DNA from: Saprospiraceae bacterium
GTDB taxonomy: Bacteria > Bacteroidota > Bacteroidia > Chitinophagales > Saprospiraceae
Reading direction: 5' to 3'
NCBI GenBank assembly: GCA_019187365.1
Contig: JABARE010000051.1
Coordinates: 54,592-118,591 of the forward strand
Length of the DNA stretch: 64,000 nt
This document shows, in pieces, positions 45,048 through 53,670 of the stretch. The first letter of the stretch is position 1. Every line of letters starts with the position of its first letter. Below the pieces are notes generated by a model. It saw nothing but the letters and a program-made list of their open reading frames with translations, did no database searches and was not told the DNA's origin. Made by a program: the position numbers and the translations under genes.

Positions 45048-45722
45048 ATGAGCCATCTAGAAAACAATTCAGACTATTTGCGCCGCAATGTGGAAAAGGA
45101 CACCAATGGCGAACCGGAATTTTCACCCATGGATCCACCGGATGCCTACCATCCTCCCTCTTTGCAGGCCGTACCCAAAAATGAACTCGCCCCACTGCTC
45201 CAGCAACTGATGGACGAACATCAGAAGCTTACAGAAGCGCTGGAGCGCTTTGAGAAGATCCTCATTGAGATCCGCAAGGAGGGCATCACCCGCGAACGCA
45301 ACGCTGCCCTGGGTGGGTTTTACCGGGTCATCGACGAAACCGTAGCCCTGCACCACCTTAGGGAAGAGAGGTTGCTCTTTCCCTTGCTCCACGACCGGCT
45401 CATCGATAAGGGTGAGCACAGCACAGGTGCCATCCGGGAATCGGCGGTGGACGTAATGGAAAGTGACCACATCCGCACGATGCAGCTTGCCAGCCTGACG
45501 CTGAACCTCATGGGCCTGGCTTCGCGTCTTCCCGACCCGGCTTCCCAGGCAGTGGTGATCGACCTCGCCGTTGAACAGGGCCTTGCCCTTTCAGAACTCA
45601 TGCGTCTCCATATTTTCCGAGAAGACAACGTCGTGTTTCCACTGGCGCACAGCCTGATCAGCCAGGAAGAGTTTTCCGAAATGCAGGAGAAATCCATCAA
45701 GTATTTTTCGGCAGGGCATTGA
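45048..45722 (+). CDS. Hemerythrin-like HHE protein
   Basis: 224 aa from ATG 45048 (an upstream frame start at 44970 precedes a promoter-like element and is rejected). After a hydrophilic N-terminus of about 45 residues comes a helical HHE domain: LMDEHQKLTEALERFE, VALHHLREERLLFPLL, VMESDHIRTMQL, and LMRLHIFREDNVVFPLAH, supplying His/Glu ligands for a di-iron site. Similar proteins accompany denitrification genes in other bacteria and are linked to NO response or Fe-S repair; here it lies between the nar cluster and moaA. Confidence 0.83.
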   Translation: MSHLENNSDYLRRNVEKDTNGEPEFSPMDPPDAYHPPSLQAVPKNELAPLLQQLMDEHQKLTEALERFEKILIEIRKEGITRERNAALGGFYRVIDETVALHHLREERLLFPLLHDRLIDKGEHSTGAIRESAVDVMESDHIRTMQLASLTLNLMGLASRLPDPASQAVVIDLAVEQGLALSELMRLHIFREDNVVFPLAHSLISQEEFSEMQEKSIKYFSAGH

Positions 45723-45751
45723 GCGGCTTGGTTTTAAAGTCGGATGTCCTG

Positions 45752-45759
45752 TATCTTTG
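45752..45759 (+). promoter_or_regulatory. Putative promoter of moaA
   Basis: TATCTTTG (-7 element) with TTG at 45728-45730 (-33) 21 bases upstream; moaA starts 56 bases downstream. The same 21-base spacing occurs before moaC at 49.1 kb. Confidence 0.55.
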
Positions 45760-45814
45760 ACAGAATCGAATTGCCCGAATACCCATAAAACGACCATCAT
45801 AGCGCGATTGCACC

Positions 45815-46798
45815 ATGCTGAAGGATCGCTTTGAGCGGATACACGATTACCTGAGGATTTCCCTCACCGACAGGTGCAACCTGAGGTGTTCCTATTGCAT
45901 GCCCTACGACCTGCCACGGGGTTTTTATGCACACTCCGTCAAGATGACAGCGGCAGAGGTCGAGCACATTGCTGCGGCGTTCGTTGGTCAGGGCGTTAAA
46001 AAAATTCGCCTTACCGGCGGTGAGCCCCTCTTGCGCAAAGATGCCGGCGAGATTCTGGAAAGACTTTCCGCATATCCCGTAGAGTTGGCCCTCACTACCA
46101 ACGGCGTATTCATCGACGAATACCTCACGCGGCTTCAAAAGTCCGGTCTTCGGTCGATCAACGTGAGCCTCGACTCCCTCAGGCGGGAGCGGTTCTTTTC
46201 CATCACAGGCCGCGATGCCTTCGACCGCGTTTTTGGCAACATCCGGTTGTTGCTCAATGAAAAATTTCACGTCAAAGTGAATGTCGTGGTGATCCGCGGG
46301 GAAAACGACGACGAACTGCTGGATTTCGTCCGCTGGACGAAAGAAGCTCCGGTTCATATACGCTTTATCGAGTTCATGCCCTTTTCGGGAAATGCATGGG
46401 ATAGCAGCAAGGTGGTTACTCACCGGCAGATTCTGGATGCCCTTGCGTCCGAGTTCCACTGCGAGCGTACCGAAACGCACGCCAACGATACCGCGAAACC
46501 ATATCGCATTTCCGGGCACGCTGGTACCTTCGCCGTTATCAGCACCATGAGCGAACCCTTTTGCAGCGGGTGCAACCGGATGAGGATCACCACCGACGGC
46601 AAAATGAAAAACTGTCTATTCTCCCGTGACGAGACCGATCTTCTCACGCCCCTGCGTCGCGGAGAAGACATTGTGCCCCTCATCCGCGAATGCCTGGAGG
46701 CAAAAAAGGAAAAACTGGGTGGGCAGTTTGAGGGACTCACCGGGAGCACCGTCGCTTCGGAAATCATCAACCGCAGCATGGTGCAAATCGGCGGCTAA
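45815..46798 (+). CDS. moaA: GTP 3',8-cyclase
   Basis: 327-aa radical SAM enzyme for the first step of Moco synthesis, GTP to 3',8-cyclo-GTP. N-terminal cluster motif CNLRCSYCMPY, the GGEPLLRKD segment and the C-terminal cluster cysteines (CSGCNRMRIT with a Cys in KNCLFS) are present. The conserved C-terminal Gly-Gly (QIGG) needed for activity is intact. It is the first of a plus-strand set ending in moaC-moaB, with the minus-strand moeA set 13 kb away. Confidence 0.95.
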   Translation: MLKDRFERIHDYLRISLTDRCNLRCSYCMPYDLPRGFYAHSVKMTAAEVEHIAAAFVGQGVKKIRLTGGEPLLRKDAGEILERLSAYPVELALTTNGVFIDEYLTRLQKSGLRSINVSLDSLRRERFFSITGRDAFDRVFGNIRLLLNEKFHVKVNVVVIRGENDDELLDFVRWTKEAPVHIRFIEFMPFSGNAWDSSKVVTHRQILDALASEFHCERTETHANDTAKPYRISGHAGTFAVISTMSEPFCSGCNRMRITTDGKMKNCLFSRDETDLLTPLRRGEDIVPLIRECLEAKKEKLGGQFEGLTGSTVASEIINRSMVQIGG

Positions 46799-46815
46799 AA
46801 CTCTGTAAGTATACC

Positions 46816-48261
46816 ATGCACATCCTGCTTACCGGCGCGAACGGTTACATCGGAATGCGGCTTCTTCCCGTGCTGGTTGAAGCCGGTCACGAAGTGACCT
46901 GCGTAGTGCGGGACCGCAAACGCTTTAAGCCCTCGGAGGACCTGCTCTCCAAAGTTCACATCATAGAGTTTGATTTTCTCAAACCTGAAAATGCCATTCA
47001 ACATTTCAAGGACAAGAAATACGATGCGGCATATTACCTCATCCATTCCCTTGGCGATACCACCACGACCCTCAAAGAATACGAGATTCGATCGGCAGGC
47101 TGTTTCGTCCTGGTTGCCCACCTAACACAGGTCCGGCAACTCATTTACCTCGGCGGCATCAGCAACGACCAGAGCCTGTCCCGGCACCTTTTGGCGAGAA
47201 GGGAAGTGCGGGACGTTTTGACCAACTCGGGCATTCCCTATACCATACTCGAAGCGGGAATCATCGTTGGCTCCGGCAGCATATCCTTCGAGATCATCCG
47301 GGACCTCAGCGAGAAACTCCCCATCATGATCGTTCCGAGCTGGCTCAATTCGCGTTGCCAGCCGATCGCCATCCGCAACGTCATCAACTACCTCAGCGGC
47401 TGTCTTGACAATTCCAAAGCCATCAACCGCACTTTTGAGATAGGGGGCCCCGACGTGCTCACCTACAAACAGATGCTGCTCGAATTTGCAAAAGTGCGCG
47501 GGTACAAACGCTACATCATTACCTGCCCGTTCATTTCACCCAACATCTCCGCACACTGGCTCAACGTAATGACGTCGGCAAATTTTACCATCGCGCGACA
47601 GCTCGTTCAGAGCATGAGAAATGACGTTGTCTGTAAGGAGTTTAGCATCCTCGATGTGATTCCCCAGAATTTGATCAGCTACAGGGAAGCCATCGAGATG
47701 GCCTTTTTAAAGATCGAGCAAAATATGGTTGTCTCGAGCTGGAAAGACGCTGCTGCGAGCAGTCTCACCCATCTCGACGTTCAACAATACATCGAAGTTC
47801 CCGTCAACGGATGTTTTAAAGACCGCAAATGGATTGAGATCGCGAAGGATAATACCGACGAGGTAGCGCAACGGTTTTTTGGCATTGGAGGCGACCAGGG
47901 ATGGTATTACGCAGATGCCCTGTGGAGAATCCGCGGAAGCATCGACAAGCTCATGGGAGGTGTCGGACTCGTGCGAGGTCGCCGCAGCAAAGTCGATGTT
48001 CAGCCCGGCGACGCCCTCGATTTCTGGAGGGTATTGCTCGCCGACCACCAACACCACAGACTCCTCCTGTTTGCGGAAATGAAACTTCCCGGAGAAGCCT
48101 GGCTGGAGTTCTCCATAGTCCAGAACGAAAACCGATGCCTGCTCAAACAAACCGCGACCTTCAGACCAAGAGGCGTTTGGGGCCGGATATATTGGTACCT
48201 GATGCTGCCATTCCATTATTTCATTTTCCGGAATATGTTGCTCCGGATTGCAGGTAAATAA
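46816..48261 (+). CDS. NAD(P)-binding SDR-type protein with C-terminal DUF2867 domain
   Basis: 481 aa. An N-terminal atypical SDR begins MHILLTGANGYIGMRLLPVL (GxxGxxG) and contains YYLIHSLG and the IYLGGISNDQ segment; NmrA-like proteins look similar. From about residue 330 (FFGIGGDQGWYYADALWRIRG) the sequence matches the DUF2867 pattern, ending in a hydrophobic region (WYLMLPFHYFIFRNMLL) that may peripherally attach to the membrane. No catalytic YxxxK is obvious. Function unknown; it lies between moaA and tauE, 17 bases after moaA. Confidence 0.8.
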   Translation: MHILLTGANGYIGMRLLPVLVEAGHEVTCVVRDRKRFKPSEDLLSKVHIIEFDFLKPENAIQHFKDKKYDAAYYLIHSLGDTTTTLKEYEIRSAGCFVLVAHLTQVRQLIYLGGISNDQSLSRHLLARREVRDVLTNSGIPYTILEAGIIVGSGSISFEIIRDLSEKLPIMIVPSWLNSRCQPIAIRNVINYLSGCLDNSKAINRTFEIGGPDVLTYKQMLLEFAKVRGYKRYIITCPFISPNISAHWLNVMTSANFTIARQLVQSMRNDVVCKEFSILDVIPQNLISYREAIEMAFLKIEQNMVVSSWKDAAASSLTHLDVQQYIEVPVNGCFKDRKWIEIAKDNTDEVAQRFFGIGGDQGWYYADALWRIRGSIDKLMGGVGLVRGRRSKVDVQPGDALDFWRVLLADHQHHRLLLFAEMKLPGEAWLEFSIVQNENRCLLKQTATFRPRGVWGRIYWYLMLPFHYFIFRNMLLRIAGK

Positions 48262-48270
48262 ACGTTCGTT
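48261..48270. repeat. AACGTTCGTT motif copy downstream of SDR-DUF2867 gene
   Basis: One copy of a 10-base motif also found (either orientation) at 27478-27491, 50083-50092 and 50117-50126. Here it begins at the last base of the stop codon of the preceding gene. It may be part of an operator or a chance repeat. Confidence 0.3.
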
Positions 48271-48361
48271 CATATGTCTGCCCAATTTCTGAAACTACCC
48301 CTGGCTCCAGTTCCCAACGGAGATTGCAGCAGGTCAAAGAGAGAAACAACTTCTTCTCGTC

Positions 48362-49096
48362 ATGTGGTTTGACCCTTTTCTGCTTTATCCACTGCTGCTG
48401 CTGGTTTCGTTTTTATATGCTTCGGTGGGGCACGGGGGAGCCTCTGGCTATCTGGCGCTCATGAGCTTGTTTGCATTTTCTGCCGCTACCATGCGACCTT
48501 CTGCACTCGTACTGAATTGCATCGTTTCGGGAATTGCCTTTATTCAGTATTCCCGCACAGGGCATTTCCGCCCAAAGCTTTTTCTTCCATTTGCCATCAC
48601 ATCCATACCTGCGGCATTCGTCGGCGGCAGGATCGAACTCGACGAAGGCCTCTATCGCAAATTGCTCGCGTTGGTATTGTTGTTTTCCATATACCGCCTG
48701 CTCTCCAAATTGCCGGAGACCAGAGAGGAGCTCCGCACACTCAACGTCCCTCTGGCCATGCTGTTGGGGGGCTCTATTGGATTTCTTTCTGGAATGATCG
48801 GCATCGGCGGAGGCATCATACTCAGTCCGCTACTGCTCCTTTTGCATTGGTCCAACCTTCGGCAAACGGCAGCCATATCGGCGCTGTTCATTTTTGTAAA
48901 TTCCCTGTCGGGACTCGCGGGTATGGGAACACAGGCGATCGGGTGGAGCTCCCAGATGATGGCCATGATCGCCACCGCCACGGCGGGTGGGCTCGCAGGA
49001 TCTTATGGAGGGGCGATGAAATTCAGCGATACCGCTCTGCGCAGGATACTCGCAGCCGTTCTGCTCATTGCTGCTGTCAAATTGATGGCAACTTGA
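48362..49096 (+). CDS. TauE/SafE-family membrane permease
   Basis: 244-aa protein with seven to eight TM segments and the two-repeat glycine-rich pattern of the TauE/SafE family (YASVGHGGASGYLAL in the first half and SGMIGIGGGIILSPLLLL in the second). The family exports sulfite, sulfoacetate or related anions, or imports others. The substrate is unknown; co-location with Moco genes could point to a sulfur or oxyanion role, but that is guesswork. A 32-codon frame (48274-48372) overlaps the start and is not called. Confidence 0.87.
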   Translation: MWFDPFLLYPLLLLVSFLYASVGHGGASGYLALMSLFAFSAATMRPSALVLNCIVSGIAFIQYSRTGHFRPKLFLPFAITSIPAAFVGGRIELDEGLYRKLLALVLLFSIYRLLSKLPETREELRTLNVPLAMLLGGSIGFLSGMIGIGGGIILSPLLLLLHWSNLRQTAAISALFIFVNSLSGLAGMGTQAIGWSSQMMAMIATATAGGLAGSYGGAMKFSDTALRRILAAVLLIAAVKLMAT

Positions 49097-49125
49097 AGAA
49101 CTTGCAGCAAATGGGCGAATCCGCC

Positions 49126-49133
49126 TAATTTTG
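49126..49133 (+). promoter_or_regulatory. Putative promoter of moaCB
   Basis: TAATTTTG followed by C is a perfect -7 element; TTG at 49102-49104 lies 21 bases upstream as a -33 element. The moaC start (49161) is 27 bases downstream. Confidence 0.6.
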
Positions 49134-49160
49134 CGCTTTCATGCAAAAGAAAGCACTCCT

Positions 49161-50084
49161 ATGGTAGACATTACAGCAAAACCTCTTACGCATCGCATGG
49201 CCAGGGCAATGGCCATCGTTCGCGTGAGCACCCCTAAAACCATTGAGGCCATTCAAAATAAAACGGTCCCCAAAGGAGACGTGCTCGAAGCTGGCCGCGT
49301 GGCCGGATTGCTGGGCGTCAAAAAGACGAGCGAGCTCATCCCGGACTGTCATCCCATACCCGTTGAATTTGCTGCGGTACGCTACGCCATCGAAGGACTC
49401 GAAGTTTATATAGAAATGGAAGTACAGGCCATTTATCGAACCGGCGTCGAAGTGGAAGCCATGCACGGAGCATCTGTGGTTGCCCTGACGCTGTACGACA
49501 TGCTCAAGCCCATTGACAAAGGAGTGGAAATACATTCCATCCGGCTATTGGAAAAGCGCGGTGGCAAGACCGATTTCAAAGACGAACTGCCTGGCGACTT
49601 TAAAACAGCAGTGATCGTGTGCTCCGACTCCATATCCGCAGGAAAAAAATCGGATACCGCAGGAAGGGAGATCAGCGATCTGCTGGTGAAATACGGAATT
49701 CATACGAGCGACTACCGCGTGATTCCGGACGACATCGACGAAATCCGCGCCAGCGTGAGGGCATTGTGCACGGCAGGATACCATTTGGTACTGCTGACAG
49801 GCGGTACCGGGCTCTCCCCTCGGGATCACACCCCGGAAGCGATCCGCCCCCTGCTCGACCGGGAAATTCCGGGCATTTCAGAAACCATGCGCGACCACGG
49901 CCAACAGCGCATGCCTTATGCCATGCTCTCGCGCAGCCTGGCTGGAATGATTGGCGATGCCCTGATCATCGCTTTGCCTGGTTCGACGCGCGGAGCGCGG
50001 GAAAGTGTTCAGGCCGTTTTTCCCGCTGTCCTCCACCTGTTTCGCCTGACCGCCGGATACCGACACGAAGGAAAGGAGAGCTAA
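49161..50084 (+). CDS. moaCB: Bifunctional cyclic pyranopterin monophosphate synthase / molybdopterin adenylyltransferase-type fusion
   Basis: 307 aa from ATG 49161 (a TTG at 49131 overlaps the promoter and is rejected). Residues 1 to about 150 are MoaC: KGDVLEAGRVAGLLGVKKTSELIPDCHPIP, VEVEAMHGASVVALTLYDMLK. Residues about 155-300 are MoaB/MogA: TAVIVCSDSISAGKKSDTAGR, LLTGGTGLSPRDHTPEA, ALPGSTRGARESV. The fused form is known in Bacteroidota. MoaC completes cyclic pyranopterin formation; a MogA-like half adenylates molybdopterin for MoeA. Confidence 0.94.
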   Translation: MVDITAKPLTHRMARAMAIVRVSTPKTIEAIQNKTVPKGDVLEAGRVAGLLGVKKTSELIPDCHPIPVEFAAVRYAIEGLEVYIEMEVQAIYRTGVEVEAMHGASVVALTLYDMLKPIDKGVEIHSIRLLEKRGGKTDFKDELPGDFKTAVIVCSDSISAGKKSDTAGREISDLLVKYGIHTSDYRVIPDDIDEIRASVRALCTAGYHLVLLTGGTGLSPRDHTPEAIRPLLDREIPGISETMRDHGQQRMPYAMLSRSLAGMIGDALIIALPGSTRGARESVQAVFPAVLHLFRLTAGYRHEGKES

Positions 50085-50126
50085 CGAACGTTTGTATTAG
50101 TGTAATATAACTAACTAACGTTCGTT
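50083..50126. repeat. Inverted repeat AACGAACGTT/AACGTTCGTT between convergent genes
   Basis: Perfect 10-base arms at 50083-50092 and 50117-50126 with a 24-base AT-rich spacer, overlapping the moaCB stop codon and followed by an A/T-rich run. It lies between the convergent moaCB and porin genes, so a bidirectional terminator is the simplest reading; two TetR-type half-operators are an alternative. Confidence 0.45.
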
Positions 50127-50167
50127 TATAAAATTATATAAAACAGAAAATTCCCGAATCTTCAGGA

Positions 50168-51493
50168 TCAGAACAACAGGCCTGCAAATGGCTTTCCCAT
50201 CCCCGGCCGGTATATCAGCATGGCATAACCCCAGTGCTGCAACTCATCAAAATCACCGTTACCTTGCAGGTATTTCATAGCGTCGCCGGCAAAAAAGTGG
50301 CTGTACCCCAATTGCAGCGACAAATCACCTGCCACGATCCAGCCCAGGGTTAGATCCGCCTCAACGCCCAATTGCTTCCCTGGATCATCGGCCAACGATC
50401 CATCGGTCAGGGGAACCTGTGCACGGAACCAATGTGCGTTGGCAGAAACGAACAGTCGTTTGCTACACTCCAGTTTGGTTCTTAAAAAAACATCTACCAG
50501 GCCAACGTTGTTTTCATGACGACCGCCGGCGAAAAAATAATCCATATAGCCGTTGTGGGCATGGTTGGTGCCATACAGGGGCAAATAAGAACGGTTGTTC
50601 CCGTCACCAGGACGGGATCCGCTCATGACCTCAACCCCGGTGGTGAGAACCAGTTTTCGATCAAGTCCAGGAGAAAGGCCAATCTCCGTTGAATACTGCG
50701 CACAAACATCAAATGCTTCCATTCGCCGCCCCTGCACATCCCTTCCGGTTTGCATGTAAAAGAAGCCGGACAGGCTGGTGCTAAAAAACCGGAAGCGGAG
50801 CGTTGAGATCCCAAAATTCTGAAGGTAGTGTATTTTTTCTGAGGTGATGTTGCCCAAACTGTCAAATGAATTTAGGGATCGGCCGTCGTTCCAGATCAGA
50901 GCGGCAACGTCCAGGTTTCCAAGCCTTTTTTCGATCCGCAGCATTTGTGCTGTTTTGTATTGCGGGGATACGGTAAAGAAGTTGCCTGACAGGCGTTCAC
51001 TTCCCTGGTTAAAACCTCCTCCGGCGTCCATCCTGAATCCTCCTTTGCGGTAACGCAACAAAACAAAGTCGTGCGAGCGACCCTGAAAGGTCCAGTCTAC
51101 GTTGCCCAAAAACCGGGCATTGTCGAAGTGGAGCTCCTGCCTCCCGACGCGAAGCGTCCAGTTGGAATCGGGTCTGTATTCTCCCCATACCTCGTGGGCT
51201 GAGAGTCGGCTGTCCGACGAGTTGAGTTGCGGTACGCTCCCGAAGATGCGCACATCCTGAATGCTGGCAAAGATTGTAAAGCGTTCGGCCGGATATTGAA
51301 CGTGCAGCCGGGCCCGGTGGCCGATAAAGGCCGCAGGCGATTCGTCGCGCAAAAGAAGTTTCCCATATCCATTTCGGAATTCCGCACGCTGAAACAACTG
51401 GATGCCAAATCCAGGTTGAGCCCAGAGGTACGATGACTGCAAGAACAACAGGGAGGCAAAAAAGCCAAATAAAAAGGCATGCTTAAAATCCAT
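50168..51493 (-). CDS. Outer-membrane porin, alginate-export type
   Basis: 441 aa from ATG 51493, chosen for its signal peptide (MDFKHAFLFGFFASLLFL, cleavage after LWAQ). The mature part is built of alternating aromatic beta strands, with the alginate_exp domain look: RARLHVQYPAERFTIFASIQDVR, VGRQELHFDN, WTFQGRSHDFVLLRY, and C-terminal LGYSHFFAGDAMKYL. Probably an 18-stranded outer-membrane channel; the real substrate is unknown. Proteins of this family often accompany denitrification or hydrocarbon-degradation genes. It converges on moaCB. Confidence 0.85.
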   Translation of the reverse strand: MDFKHAFLFGFFASLLFLQSSYLWAQPGFGIQLFQRAEFRNGYGKLLLRDESPAAFIGHRARLHVQYPAERFTIFASIQDVRIFGSVPQLNSSDSRLSAHEVWGEYRPDSNWTLRVGRQELHFDNARFLGNVDWTFQGRSHDFVLLRYRKGGFRMDAGGGFNQGSERLSGNFFTVSPQYKTAQMLRIEKRLGNLDVAALIWNDGRSLNSFDSLGNITSEKIHYLQNFGISTLRFRFFSTSLSGFFYMQTGRDVQGRRMEAFDVCAQYSTEIGLSPGLDRKLVLTTGVEVMSGSRPGDGNNRSYLPLYGTNHAHNGYMDYFFAGGRHENNVGLVDVFLRTKLECSKRLFVSANAHWFRAQVPLTDGSLADDPGKQLGVEADLTLGWIVAGDLSLQLGYSHFFAGDAMKYLQGNGDFDELQHWGYAMLIYRPGMGKPFAGLLF

Positions 51494-51572
51494 ACGGGCT
51501 TTTTGCAAATATAGTAAGCACAGGGAATAAACTTGCCGGCACATTTAGGGTTTTTCACCCTTTGCACCTCAT

Positions 51573-52301
51573 TCAGCGTGGAGGCGCTCCGCTGAGGATG
51601 TCGTGAAAAACATCGACTGACTTCACTGTGCCGAACTGCTCAATATGCAACTGGTAATACAGCAGCAACCATTGTAAAAGATTTCTGCGTTGTTGACCAT
51701 TGTGCATGTCTGACTCCGCCATACGGTCTCGCATCCAGTCGGACAGCAGCCGGCTGCTCTCGGGATCGACTTGATAGGGCGAACTTGTATTGTACGGTAC
51801 GAAGACGCCGTTGGCGAGGTCAAAGCTGTTCAGTGTTGGCGAATGGTTGTTTCTGGGTTGAAATCCAAGCTGCGCAGCAAAATCCAGCATGAAACGCAAA
51901 TGGTAGTTAGGGTCAAACTCATGTTGGTCGAGCGTTAAAAACGCACCGCGCACAAAGCTGAACAAGGATGGGTTATGGTGGTGCGGACGGATGCATTTGC
52001 GGCAGAGTTCCAGGAGGAAAATACCCACGGCCGATTTCCGGATGTCGAATGGAATGGAGACGTAGGGGTAAACAGATGAAACCTCCCGGATGCGATGCAG
52101 ATCTTTGTGTTCATGGTAGTAAGCTACCACTTCGAGCAAATGCATCGGTTGAAAGGCAGATGCAAGTCGCTGGCCGTTTTTGGAGTAAACTCCGCTGGCA
52201 ATAAACGATTGCAGACCAGCGGCTTCAGTAAACACATCAAAAATGAGACTGCTTTCCCTGTAGCGCGTTATGCGGAATACGATACCCTGAGTTTTGAGCA
52301 C
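51573..52301 (-). CDS. recO: DNA repair protein RecO
   Basis: 242-aa RecO: N-terminal OB-fold (TQGIVFRITRYRESSLIFDVFTEAAG) followed by a helical domain with FLLELCRKCIRPH and LDFAAQLGFQPRN. The zinc-binding Cys set found in some RecO proteins is not complete here, as in other Bacteroidota. It loads RecA by displacing SSB in recombinational repair. Housekeeping gene unrelated to the catabolic neighbours. Confidence 0.9.
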   Translation of the reverse strand: MLKTQGIVFRITRYRESSLIFDVFTEAAGLQSFIASGVYSKNGQRLASAFQPMHLLEVVAYYHEHKDLHRIREVSSVYPYVSIPFDIRKSAVGIFLLELCRKCIRPHHHNPSLFSFVRGAFLTLDQHEFDPNYHLRFMLDFAAQLGFQPRNNHSPTLNSFDLANGVFVPYNTSSPYQVDPESSRLLSDWMRDRMAESDMHNGQQRRNLLQWLLLYYQLHIEQFGTVKSVDVFHDILSGAPPR

Positions 52302-52338
52302 AGATGCCTGTTGATTGCAATAGCGATGCCAGATGGAA

Positions 52339-53523
52339 TCAGCCGCTGAGGCTCAGGATCTTGATCTCAACGCGCTGGTTTAGTCTCCGGCCTTCCACAG
52401 ATGAATTCGAAGCAACGGGATTCTTGCCGCCGTAACCCTTGCAGTGGATCCGGTTTGCATCTACACCCTTGTCGACCAGGTATGCCTTGACGGCTTCGGC
52501 GCGCAACAAGGAAAGGCGTTCACAATATTTTTCCGAACACTTGTTGTTCGTGTGGCCTCCAATTTCGATGCGTACTTTCTTGTTATTCTGCAAGTATTCC
52601 AGCAATTCGTCGATCACTTCAAACGACTCGTGTTTTATCACAGCAGAATCCGTTTCGAAGTACAATTTCTCAATCTTGAATACCTGTCCGACACTCACTT
52701 TGTTGTCGAGGTATTTCAGCACGCGCTGCCGTGGTTTTGACGGCTTCGGATCGGGCTTAGATGCGGTTCCGCCATTGCTGGTTTGGTCCTTTGTTTTTGG
52801 TGACGGAGTTTTTGATTGTCCCTTATCTTTTTCTTTTTTGTAGGCTGAATAGGCGCTTGCATCGCTGGGGCAGGGGATGACGCTGATGTGTGACGCGTTG
52901 TCGAGCAATACGTTGCCGTTGTAAGGAAACAGAACCGGTGTTTTATAGAATGCCTCAAGTTCGAAGTACCACATCTCTTGTTTTACTTCGAATTCAAATT
53001 CGTATTTTTTCCAGTCGGTATTGTGGATCAGTGCGCTTTCGGCAAGCAGCTGTTTCTGGTGGCAAAAGGCATCCCCTCCCCAGATGCGCAGCGTGATGGG
53101 CTGTGTAAACTCCTTGAGTTTATCCGGCTCGTTGCGGTTGGAGGCACTGAGGTACGTTTCAGACCGGCAGAGGTATATGCTGAATTGGTAACAGGTTCCC
53201 TTCTGTAGCGGTTTCAATAGCCGTTGGGCCACGCGCTCGTAGGTGTCGTTCTCTCTAACCACCATGCCGAGGTAGGTATTGCCTGCGAAAGCGGTTTTGG
53301 TCACGTTGAAGAAAGGCCGGTTGGCATCGTCCAGGGCAGGCTGAACATCGGGTGGCGTTTCGCCCTTAAATCCGCAGTCCACCCATCCGGCAGGCGGGCG
53401 GCAGCAGGCCGGCTGGTCTTCAAATGAACCGTTCTGCAGGAAAATATCGCCGGGGTGCTGGGCAAAAGCTTCACCACCGAGGAACACTCCTAAAAAGATC
53501 AGCATACGGTAAATGGCAGTCAC
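52339..53523 (-). CDS. OmpA-family outer-membrane protein with N-terminal beta-rich domain
   Basis: 394 aa from a GTG at 53523, chosen because it gives a signal peptide with a positive N-region (TAIYRMLIFLGVFLGGEAFAQ); ATG 53505 is the alternative. The first roughly 190 mature residues form a Cys-containing, probably galactose-binding-like module (ILQNGSFEDQPACCRPPAGW; FLCRSET-like YLCRSETYLS; NVLLDNASHISVIPC). A Lys/Pro/Thr-rich linker follows, then a C-terminal OmpA peptidoglycan-binding domain (YFETDSAVIK, IEIGGHTNNKCSEKYCERLSLLRAEAVK, NQRVEIKIL). Likely anchors the outer membrane to peptidoglycan while displaying a binding module. Confidence 0.83.
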   Translation of the reverse strand: MTAIYRMLIFLGVFLGGEAFAQHPGDIFLQNGSFEDQPACCRPPAGWVDCGFKGETPPDVQPALDDANRPFFNVTKTAFAGNTYLGMVVRENDTYERVAQRLLKPLQKGTCYQFSIYLCRSETYLSASNRNEPDKLKEFTQPITLRIWGGDAFCHQKQLLAESALIHNTDWKKYEFEFEVKQEMWYFELEAFYKTPVLFPYNGNVLLDNASHISVIPCPSDASAYSAYKKEKDKGQSKTPSPKTKDQTSNGGTASKPDPKPSKPRQRVLKYLDNKVSVGQVFKIEKLYFETDSAVIKHESFEVIDELLEYLQNNKKVRIEIGGHTNNKCSEKYCERLSLLRAEAVKAYLVDKGVDANRIHCKGYGGKNPVASNSSVEGRRLNQRVEIKILSLSG

Positions 53524-53670
53524 ACCTTGAATTATGGTACGTGCTGCAATGTTCGTGTGGATGAGGGTGGTCAATGGACTAACCGTTTTCAAATTAACGC
53601 CAAACGGGTATTCAAAGTTATTCATAAATTCACAATGACGGCACGAGTTGGGTGCCCCCGGCATATAACC

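Noticed and set aside
48262..48361. Possible Moco riboswitch upstream of tauE/moaCB
   Set aside because: No recognisable conserved Moco-motif core could be identified by eye.
48274..48372. 32-codon small frame overlapping the tauE start
   Set aside because: No recognisable sequence and no independent evidence of translation; it could be chance.
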